Shown here: piece by piece, positions 48,872 to 58,345 of the stretch
Position numbering within the stretch: the first letter of the stretch is position 1
How the letters are laid out: each line of letters begins with the position of its first letter
NCBI GenBank assembly: GCA_964035575.1
Contig: OZ037913.1
Coordinates: 620,001 to 684,000, forward strand
DNA: 64,000 nt
Direction of reading: 5' to 3'
DNA from: Rhynchopus sp. YZ270_cl-10
Lineage: Eukaryota > Euglenozoa > Diplonemea > Diplonemida > Diplonemidae
Made by a program: the position numbers and the translations under genes
Notes under the pieces: generated by a model
What the model saw: the letters and a program-made list of their open reading frames with translations, nothing else
The model's database searches: none
What the model was told of the DNA's origin: nothing

Positions 48872-49742
48872 AAAGAAAAGAAAAATTGGAGTTTTTTGTT
48901 TGACGTTTCCTTAGAGTCTAGCCATATGGGTCGGTCCAAACCCCCCAAAAAGGTAACCTAGGCACCATATCTTCATTTCATCTGGGTTCTACTGGGACTT
49001 ACTTCTCGATTTTTGTTTTAATGAACTCGGAGTTAAGTTACCGAGTTTCAATAAAAAACGACGAGTAAAACGCCCAATTGGAAATATGATGGATACCCCC
49101 CGAGAGCAAACTAAACCAACGGTGCAAAAATTGGTATCCTATATTTTCCCATAAATTTTCCCACACAACTTTTTTTTGGGGTTGAACCGTGCCATATATT
49201 TTTACCTTCATCCTAATGAGAGGAAAACCATACCATGTTCTCATGGAAAAGGGGAGTGTATGAGGTGGGGGGTTGTTGCAACAAAGATGCAAAGAAAAAG
49301 CTGTTAAATATATTCTCACTGGTACTATACGGGGGGGTACAGTCTCACAGAGTATTTGAAGTGCCACATGCTGAATAAGAAGTGCTCTCCGAGGGAGGTC
49401 CTATATAACCCCGCGGAGAACAAGCAAACGCCTCTCTCTACGTCCTGCCGATTGTACGGTGAGGGTGTTTTTTGCACTTTCCACTTTGCATACACAAACC
49501 TACCCCTCTTCGTGGACGAGTTGTTCGATGTAACAATGTCATAATAGATGTGGGATAAATAGAGACAGGGCAAACGGCCATGTTGTATGAACCACCCCGT
49601 TCACACTACATGGGCTGGGCCTGCGTGGGCCGACCTTTCGCGAAAGGTGCTATTTTTTTTTTGGATTTTTTTTCTTGCTTTTAAAAACACCTTCCCTATA
49701 GCTGCAAGGGATTTTTATTAGACTTTACGTTGAGAGGTGACA

Positions 49743-49785
49743 CTAAGCACAGAGAGGCTTAGTTTCATCTTAAGTTTCCCCTGCC
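49743..49785 (+). repeat. ACGAGAG-family stem-loop (variant loop ACAGAGAG)
   Basis: CTAAGC pairs with GCTTAG, and the tail is TTTCATCTTAAGTTTCC. A second family member with loop CCGAGAG follows at about 49802-49840. Confidence 0.68.
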
Positions 49786-50828
49786 CTTTAATACGGAAGA
49801 TGTGTGTGCCCGAGAGGCATTCATCGTACAAAGTTTATTTTCTTTTCTTTTTTTTTTTTTCAAAAGTTTTGGGTACATTTAGTGCATCCCATGATTTCTA
49901 TTCATAGAAAGTATTGGAAATTAATGTGTCTCGTAGCGCTCTCTTTTAAGGATTCTGTGAAAGAACAAAAATGACTGCTATCCCAGTTATGGTAGTCTAA
50001 AATCAAACAAAGTTGGGGGGTTTTTTTTTCTCAGTGCCTGCGTCCCCGAGGCGTTTGCACTGTCACCTTCACTTTTTTTTTTTGCATACAGCGTTAAGTC
50101 CCGTACCAAGAAGAGGAGGGAAGAGGACGTGGACGATGTCTATCCTATACTGATGAAGCAAAATAGCAAAAAAAAAAAAAAATCATATTAATGACGCAAC
50201 ACCCAATTCACCACAGTCGGGGGTCGGTAAACCGCGAATTTAAAAAAAAAATAATAATTTAAAAGGCAACGCCACCATCTTCTGCGTGTTTTTGGTGTTA
50301 TATTTTTTAAACAAAATGTCAGTGCCTTTTTGTGCCTTTAGCGTACCGGCGTTTGACTATCGACTCCATTCCTCCCCTCTTCCCCCATTTTTTTGCGAAA
50401 AGGGGGGGTGCAAAGAGACGATATAGAAACAGTTTTTTTTCCCCCTCTCTCAGGACACACAAAAGCGCTTTCTTTTTGGTACACTGTTTCATGAGAGGGC
50501 TTTGTATTTCAAGACACCTTTCTTGGCATCAAAAAGAACAGATGATGTGCACTGCCTCAAACGAGGTTTCCTCTTCACGACCAAGGTAGTTAGTGGGAGC
50601 GTATTGCAAAAAAAATATATATCAACACAGAATATTTATTAGACACTTTACGCACAAAAAAAAAAAAAAACAACACGCTGCTTTTAAAGGAACACCATAC
50701 CTCTTCATCACTCTCAAAAGAACACCACTAGGTGATGTATTTTTTTTTTTTCTAAAAAAAAGGTCCTTCTTGGGTCCTCTCGGGTATACCCCAAACCCCA
50801 AGCACCACTATGGGGGGTTTTTTTTATT

Positions 50829-50857
50829 CAGATGTGTGCACGAGATGCACACATCTG
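50829..50857 (+). repeat. ACGAGAG-family stem-loop with a perfect 12 bp stem
   Basis: CAGATGTGTGCA pairs perfectly with TGCACACATCTG around CGAGA. It is followed by A- and T-rich DNA. Confidence 0.8.
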
Positions 50858-51293
50858 AAAATTTTTTCTTTGTGCAATATTATATACAGGTTCTCCTCTA
50901 CGGCCTTTTTTTCCCCTTCTCTTTTTTGTGTCTGTATCCGAGGTGTCAGCAAAAAAAAAGGCTTCGTTTTTGTGGTGTGTGACAAAAAAAAAACCACATT
51001 TCTCTCCCACCCAGGCTAACATTTTTTTGATAGGGGCTCCTAAGCTTGCTGATGCTTAGCCCAATCTGGCCAAAATCCTCTTTTTTTGACAACGGCCCTG
51101 ACAGCGGTTTTTTTGTTGGCCGTTTATTTTATTTTATTTTTTGTGCAATATTTTGTTTACCAGAGAATGGAGGGGGGGTGGCTGTAGTTGCTGCCCCTAT
51201 GAGGAGAAGTAGTGCTTTGTTCCAGTGTCCTGCGTCTGCCGATGAACGGTGAGGCGTTTGCACCTTTGAACTTCTCTTTGTTTTTTTTTTTTT

Positions 51294-53236
51294 GGGTGAA
51301 AGTCAAATGTATACACATATACACAGGGTTATAGTCAGATCTATACACTCATTGTATATACAATTGTCAATTGTACATACAATTGTATAGAAATTGTATA
51401 GATCTGACTATTTGATGTACAATCCCAACTTTTTTTATAGTCAGATCTATACAATTTATGTACAATCCCAGTATACACTAGGTCGTACACAAATCCCTAC
51501 CCATAGTGGAAAACAGTTTAGAGTACACCCACCCACCTACCCACCTACCCACACACACACCCACCCCTACAGGACTATACACAAAAAATGGAAATTGGGT
51601 TTCGCACACCCGATTTTTCTCAGAAGTCAGTCACTGCTATTGCCATTTAACCCAGGGAGCATAGCTAGTGCAAGAAATTCGACTTTGGAAACCTTCCGGA
51701 AAGTCTGTCCTCTGCTCGCGGAGGACTAGACACAAGAAAATATTGCGTTCCCCCAGAAAACCAGCGCACATTTCACACTCCTTGTGGGTGGTCTTGTTGC
51801 CTTTTCGTCATAGTAATTTTGGCCCAGGCATGCTCTTAAAGCATGACAATTTAGTGTGTATGGGGCAGGGTGTTGTTTTGTTCTGAATTCTCTTTGTTAT
51901 AACATCTAAGTCAATTGCGGGTGGTGGTTTGTGTAGCGTGAGGCACTACTTACTTCCTGCGGCTGCTAAAGCGTTATTTCTTCGGATTTAACAACGTACA
52001 GCGTAACATAGTGGATTCGCCTGGTCGACACAACCTTTGATAGATATGGGATAACCAACCCCCTTCGACCCCTTGTGGGTTCACTGAACAAGCCCTCGTG
52101 GTAGTTAAACGCGATTGACATTTACATTCCTAGAGATGAAAGAACAAGATAACACTTCTGTACCCGCGCATCAAAATTGTGGAAAACTTTGCACCCCAAA
52201 CACCCTCAACAACGCCCGCCAAAAGGCGCCCCTTGTTTCTGGGAGTTGGTTCTCATGTTTGATACCTGCACAGCGGGCATTCCTCTGAGTCCAACGCATG
52301 TTTGGCCTGTCTGCGGCGTTGTACTTCAGGTGCACGAAGACAGGGTCTGGTGGTAAATTTTGCGTAGTGTCGCATTCCCTCATGTGTGGGTCACTCACAC
52401 TTGCGGTCATGTGCCACTGCGTGGGTTTGGGAATTTGGGTACCTGGGTACAGGATATTTGTTGTGAAAGACATCTTCCACCATGCATTGAGGAGGGTAAG
52501 ACAGTGGTCGCATTTTACTTGAAATCATTACAACATTTAACTTCTCCACGGGGGTCTTGGGCCGTTCATTCGGTTATACCTTGACTAGCGGCAGAGGCCT
52601 TTTAGGACTCTATAACTCCGACATTCCCGAACGGAGGCACACTTTGTGTGTTACTACGACCTGGCAATTTCCAGCAGTAGGTTAAGTAATGTTTTCTTGT
52701 GAATTGTTGGATCATTATCTCCTCAGTGCATGAATGCCACGCGACGGACACTTTTGTGTTTGTCAAGTGGACTGTCTGGTCACTTTTCAGTGACTGGCGG
52801 GTTGGCTGTGGTTGCTCTTTCACGACTTTTATCCTTGTATCCAGTGTACCGTGTACCTGGGTACCTGGGTACCTGGGTACCTGGGTACCTGGGTACCTGG
52901 GTACCTGGGTACCTGGGTACCTGGGTACCTGGGTACCTGGGTACCTGGGCACCTGGGTATGGCGTGTACAATCTCCCTCGAGTGTACAATCCAAAAATTG
53001 TATAGATCTGACTTTTGTATAGTCAAATCTATACAATTTGTGTACGACCTAGTGTATACTGGGATTGTACATAAATTGTATAGATCTGACTATAAAAAAA
53101 GTTGGGATTGTACATCAAATAGTCAGATCTATACAATTTCTATACAATTGTATGTACAATTGACAATTGTATATACAATGAGTGTATAGATCTGACTATA
53201 ACCCTGTGTATATGTGTATACATTTGACTTTCACCC
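51294..53236. mobile_element. 1.94 kb non-autonomous TIR element with about 200 bp TIRs
   Basis: Positions 51294 to about 51494 and 53036 to 53236 are inverted copies in which I find no difference. They begin GGGTGAAAGTCAAATG and are rich in TATAGTCAGATCTATAC units. T runs flank both sides. The interior at about 51650-51910 and 52133-52450 is homologous to the element at 39154-40480, and a TACCTGGG minisatellite lies inside (52853-52955). No transposase is encoded. Identical long ends suggest a recent insertion or active homogenisation. Confidence 0.85.
52853..52955. repeat. 8 bp minisatellite, unit TACCTGGG
   Basis: About a dozen tandem units form a palindromic array (GGTACC at each junction). 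Single GGTACCTGGGTACC-like copies lie at 52435 and in the related element near 40018, so the array is a local expansion. Confidence 0.8.
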
Positions 53237-55679
53237 TTTTTTTTTTAAAGAATTGCACGGTGAAACCACTCCTTAAAACTCTCCTTTCTTTGTAGGTACT
53301 CCCGCAGGGTTTTGTTGCAGTGTGCCTGCATTTCTGAACAGAAAAGATCCATAAAATAAAACTGTAAGGATAGCAAACCCCAAAACCGAAACGAATAAGG
53401 GGTTGTGCCAGGGTAAAGTGTACACACAAAACTGATCCTACAGGGGTTGGTGTGTGGAAAACAACAACAGCAAAAAACATTGCTAATAATTGTTTTTTTT
53501 TTGGAAAGTGGATATTGCACAACCGAGGCAACTACACTACTCTAACAATTTATCAAAAAACAACGGGGTGTGCTGTGGAAAACTCCGCTCCATTGATTTT
53601 TTTAAAGGAAGAGCCAACTTTTGTTCCCTCTTTTTTTTTTTTTTTGTGCCATAAAAAAGACAATATAGGTCTCAGGGGTGACCCGACCCTCCCCTTTTCC
53701 CCCCCTTCACACCAAAACAACAGAAAACCTACACTTTGGTTTTGACCTGACACAGACCAGGCGCAAGGCACCTTGTTGCCGTCCCTTACTCCACGATTCT
53801 GGAACACCGGGGGGGGCGGCTGCCCCTTCTTTGTTACAACGTAGCTTCTGTGGACTGACATCTTCAATTTTTTTTGTTGTTCTTCGAAGGTTGTTTCACG
53901 CAAAGGGGGGTGTGTCCGCTCTCGCAAATTGAAATGACTCCCAGTCTTAGAGCAAATGCCCATATACACGGATACTTGCCAGATGTGGCCAGATATGGGG
54001 GCCAATTTCCCAGATCTGGCTCGTTTTCCAGATGTGGAAATCTGGTTTCCATGATATAGTGTGGGGGGGGCTATTTTTTCAACTTCTCTTTTTTTTTTTG
54101 CTGTGTAACAACGTCGTGGGAATCTGGCGGCAGTTCTTCGTGGCCCCCCCCCTCCTGCATGTCCCCTTCCCCATGACTCACTTCGAGGTTCGCGTTTGTC
54201 CGAATAATTTCAGATGCAAAGAAGAGAGGATAAATGGAGGGAACGGAGAGATGGGAAAACAAGATATGAGCCCCCCTTTCCTTCACCTTCACCCGGTTGT
54301 GCATACTTTCTTTTTTTCTTCTTTGCTTTACCTTTTAAGGTGACTAAGTACAAAAGGCTTAGGCTTATCTTACCAAAAAAAGTTTGTCTTATTATTAGAT
54401 GGATCTGCACATTTTGGTGCATTTTATCACAATTTTCTGTTCTATTTCTTTTTAAGGTGACGTCAGCGCGAGAGGCTTAGGGTCATCTTATACACTTTTT
54501 AGAGTGGGGGGTTTTTTTTCTATTATTTCTCAACTAATATTCCCCATTGCGACTGCAAAATCCGTCTCTCTTAGGAGGTTACGGTGGAAAAATTTTTTCA
54601 AAAAAAAAAAAAAAAAAAAAAAAAAGACATCCGGTGTTTTGCACCTTTGAATAAGATGTGCATACACATGAGCTATATTCATTCTTTCAACTTTTGAATT
54701 AGAGTTTGGTGTGATTCAGGGGGTACGGATAACCCACGGAAGAACCACGGAGAATCGGTAGGGTAATCACACCAGAGGTTCTTCTATTTTTTTTTTATTA
54801 TCTTCAACGGTGTTGTAGTGCAGTGTTCAACACTCGAGGATGAGCTCCGCTATATTATACCCCCCCTTTTTCCCCCCCTCTTTGCAGCACCTTCGTCCGC
54901 CAAGTTGTCCGGTGAGGCGTTGTGCATTTTTTTTCAACTTTTATTTAGACCAAAGCAGACCCTATCTTTGGACCCATCTTATAAAGTTTTATTTTGCCCT
55001 TTTTTCATTTTTTTTTTCTTCTTCTGCTGACGCGGCAAAACCTCTGTACATTGTATTGATTTTTGTGCTACACTGTTTTTGAGGACAAACTAAATTCACT
55101 GTGTACGACTTCCGAGAGGTAGCCGTTATAAGTGTCTTTTTTTTGTATCTCATGGCAGGGACAGAAAGAAAAGGTCAATAAGACAGAACAGGTTTCCACC
55201 CGCTGCACAGTTCACTGAGGGGCATTCTGCCCAGCCCCACCCACCCACCCACCCACCCATGAATTATAATACAGTTTTTTTTTCTCTTGTGTTGTTGTTT
55301 TAGGTGACTTCGCGTTATGTGCGTCAAGCGCACCCAATTTTTTATTGTTCAATTTTTGTTGATCTTCTCTGTTTTTTTCTTGTGTTGTTGAAAAAAAAAA
55401 AATCGTTCTTGCTTGACGTTGTTCTTTTTCGTTTTCAAATTTTCCTGACCTTTCTTGGATACTCTGTTTATCCAGTTCGCAACTGTACGCACACATTATC
55501 CTTTTACACCACTTTTTTTTTTTAGGGAAAACAAACTTTCGGTCTGCGTGCGCGTCCTGCGTGCCTGGGTTTTTTTGAGATTTTCAAAAAAAAAGTTTTT
55601 TTCAAAAAAAAGTTTTTTCTGTGGAAAGGCGAATACCGACCCCCCTGCTACCCCCGTCTCCCCCAAAAAAATTTTACCA

Positions 55680-55780
55680 TGGAGAGCAATCGGCTCGCGC
55701 AATCAAAAGAAGGCAGAGAAAAGGGAAAAGAAAAAAAGAAAAAAGTTGGGTACCGTGCGCCTGCGGCGCTACCTGTTCCC
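55680..55780. repeat. Local duplication, copy 1 of a 100 bp unit
   Basis: It starts GGAGAGCAATCGGCTCGCGC and ends GGCGCTACCTGTTCCC. Copy 2 is at 56323-56424 with few differences. The core GTGCGCCTGCGGCGC also occurs inverted near 31270. Confidence 0.7.
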
Positions 55781-56087
55781 TACCCTCCTTTATTTTTAAG
55801 CATGATGTACTTATTTATATACAGTGTTCATTTTCTTTTGAGTACGACTCCACATCCCTTCTCCCTCACGGATAAAGATCAATTAGGATACCATGGGGCA
55901 CACCTGCAAGCCTGCCGCAGAGAATAATGAGCTGCTGAACCGTCTCCACCCTCGCTGTGTGAGGGCACCCCCTCCGAGGACATAACCGTCCTGGGTTTTC
56001 GTTTTCGCTCTTCTCTGTGGTCACTGAACCCCCACCGCCATCACTACAATACCATAGCTTTCTTCAGTACATTAGTGTTTCCAGTAA

Positions 56088-56238
56088 AACACTACAATTT
56101 CATGCCAAGTTGGGTTTTCAGACTGAAAATGACCCTTGTTGAGTACGGGTTCATACTTTGTGACAATTTGAGTCACTGAAATTTTGTCCATTTTTCCGTA
56201 TATCCCCCACCATAAGCCGGGATTGGTTCGGAAATGCG
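56088..56238. repeat. Local duplication, copy 1 of a 150 bp unit
   Basis: It contains AGTTGGGTTTTCAG, TGAAAATGACCCTTG and TTTCCGTATATCCCCCACCA. Copy 2 is at 56429-56585. Confidence 0.7.
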
Positions 56239-57315
56239 GTATCCTTACTAAAACCAGAGGAATCTCGTAGTTCCTAGTAAGGGTACTTCAGTGTATTTTT
56301 GTACACACATGTGACCCCACCGTGGAGAGCAATCGGCTCGCGCAATCAAAAGAAAGCAGAAAAAAGGGGAAAAGAAGAAAAGGAAAAAGTTGGGTACCGT
56401 GCGCCTGCGGCGCTACCTGTTCCCAGTCAAAAACACTATAATTTGATCTGAAGTTGGGTTTTCAGTCCTGAAAATGACCCTTGCTCACGAGTATGGGTTC
56501 ATATTTTGTAAAAATTTAAGTCACTAAAATTGTGTCCATGTTTCCGTATATCCCCCACCACAGAACGGGATTGGCTCGGAAATGCCACAAAACACTGTTT
56601 TCACCCCCTTATACACAGCTGTTTGAGGTGCGTTTTTTTGGTCCCAAAATACGATTTTTCAGATTTTTTCCCCAAAAGTTAGCGCGAAGCCTGTGCTCAC
56701 TCCACGAAAGAAGGACAATTTGAAAAAAACTTTTTTTTAAAACAAACTTTTTTTTGCCTGCCTGCCTGGGTTTTTCTGGGGGACGTCCCGACGCGCACGC
56801 AGACGAGAAGTTTGTTTTCCCTTATCCGATTTTTTTTTTTTTTTTTTGGGATGACTTTTTATTGAAGTAATGATCCAAAGAAGACCTAACCAATGACAGC
56901 ATTGATTTTGTTTTGTATCTAAATAAAGCGGGTTTTGCAGTGGTTAACAAATAACCTTTTTTTTTTGTTTTCAAATTTTTGGTGAAATAATAATAAAAAA
57001 AAGCACATACAAATGCAAAGCAAGGGGTGTCAACACTGTTTTGTTTGATGCCTTCTCCCCCTTTCACAACTTTTCCCCTTAATTTATACCCGGTGTGTGT
57101 TTGAGGATATGTGTTTCGCGTACATTTTCCCCTTTTCCTCCCCCTCTCTCTCACCCCCCTTCGTCCCCTCCAATATATTGAAGCAATACATTGTTACAAA
57201 AAAAAAAAAAATTGAACCTATTCCTCTCCCCTTTTTCAGATGCAAACCATCTTATGAACGTAGGACTGCATGGTTGGGACTCACCCCCACGGTGCACCGT
57301 TCATTGTACCAAAGG

Positions 57316-57355
57316 TACACTGTTCACGAGAGGGCTGCTGTATTTTCATGTCAAA
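57316..57355 (+). repeat. ACGAGAG-loop stem-loop just upstream of the phosphatase start
   Basis: TACACTGTTC-ACGAGAG-GGCTGCTGTA, with a tail TTTTCATGTCAAACCCTCCCC. It is the clearest copy lying close to a gene and could be part of the 5' untranslated region. Confidence 0.62.
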
Positions 57356-57390
57356 CCCTCCCCCTTTCTTTAAAGGAGACATAGGGGGGG

Positions 57391-58266
57391 ATGGAGGCCT
57401 TACTGCATCAAATGGTCGTCAAATATGCTGAAGGGGGTATAGATCTGGAGGGTGTCGAACGGTGTATTGGGAACCTGCATAAACAGGGCACCGCAGGGTA
57501 CCACCTGAGACAGTACAAGATGCACGGTACATGGCGTGCCACACCGCTTGGTGCGGCGGTGGTACGTGACCTGCACGATGTCGCAGAGGCCCTTCTAGGG
57601 CACAGCAAAGCTGCTGCCATGTTACCCCTTTACCGCATCGATGACGACCACCCCGAAGAAATCGATCTCTTATCCGAAGCAGTCCGGCGAGGCTTCCCTG
57701 CAGGGGTTGTATCGCTTATGCAAGACGCAAAGAAAGAGCAGGACGCCCATTCTGCCATTCTAAACGCACTCCCTGAGGTAGATTTCCCGCATTGGGAGGA
57801 GGTCTTCACCCAGGCAGGGCTGGGGGTGGGGAGGGAGCTGTGCGCGGTGCCTGCAGAGGTGGTGCCTAGACTGTTTCTATGTGCGGCTGATATGGTAGCA
57901 AAGGTGGAAAATGTGACACACATTGTGAATCTCTGTCCAAAAAAGGTGTCCACACAACGTGACGGCGCAGGGTACACAGAAGTGGAATGTGAGGACGCCC
58001 CGACGTACCCCATTGTACTCCACTTTGAGGCTGGCAACACGCTCCTCACTAATCTCCTCAAAGAAGGGGGCGGGAATGTTGTTGTCCACTGTTATGGAGG
58101 AATCAACCGCAGTACTGCGCTTGTCGTTGCGTATCTGCTAAGCTCTGGGAGATCTTACACCCAAGCAATTAAGTCGGTACTCTCAAAACGGCCGAACGTT
58201 CTGACCAACAAATCTTTTCGGAAACAGTTGGTGCAATACGCTTCGCAGCTAGGACGCCTTGAATGA
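57391..58266 (+). CDS. Dual-specificity protein phosphatase with a possible ankyrin-like N-terminus
   Basis: A single exon encodes 291 residues. Residues 231-241 read VVHCYGGINRS, the HCx5R phosphate-binding loop of cysteine phosphatases, with nucleophile Cys234 and Arg240. The domain starts near VPRLFLCAADM (about 153), as in dual-specificity phosphatases. The Asp in the stretch ECEDAPTYPI could serve as the general acid. The first 120 residues (ATPLGAAVVRDLHDVAEALL and LSEAVRRGFPAGVVSLM) resemble two degenerate ankyrin repeats. It likely removes phosphate from Tyr and Ser/Thr of signalling proteins; the substrate is unknown. An ACGAGAG stem-loop ends about 50 bases before the ATG. The next gene starts 79 bases after the stop. 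Confidence 0.9.
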   Translation: MEALLHQMVVKYAEGGIDLEGVERCIGNLHKQGTAGYHLRQYKMHGTWRATPLGAAVVRDLHDVAEALLGHSKAAAMLPLYRIDDDHPEEIDLLSEAVRRGFPAGVVSLMQDAKKEQDAHSAILNALPEVDFPHWEEVFTQAGLGVGRELCAVPAEVVPRLFLCAADMVAKVENVTHIVNLCPKKVSTQRDGAGYTEVECEDAPTYPIVLHFEAGNTLLTNLLKEGGGNVVVHCYGGINRSTALVVAYLLSSGRSYTQAIKSVLSKRPNVLTNKSFRKQLVQYASQLGRLE

Positions 58267-58345
58267 AAAAAAGGAGACCCTACATGACTCAAGATTTTAC
58301 CATTTCCCCCTCATCCACACCCAACAGAAACAAAATCATCAAAAA

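Larger units (their letters stand above)
48872..51293. other. AT-rich spacer with hairpin repeats
   Basis: I see no gene. A segment near 48986 (GGGTTCTACTGGGA) recalls the interior of the 917 bp element. Hairpin repeats lie near 49743, 49802, 49870, 50031, 50479, 50829 and 51223. Confidence 0.6.
53237..57390. other. Repeat-rich spacer upstream of the phosphatase gene
   Basis: No gene is recognised. It contains a GCAA-loop repeat (53505-53560), a cluster of CCAGAT/ATCTGG motifs (53968-54055), GGCTTAG hairpins near 54339 and 54455, an A run of about 29 bases (near 54600), and two pairs of local duplications (55680-55780 with 56323-56424, and 56088-56238 with 56429-56585). Confidence 0.6.

Noticed and set aside
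52853-52955. TACCTGGG array as a CRISPR-like array
   Set aside because: Units are 8 bases without spacers, in a eukaryotic element. It is a minisatellite.
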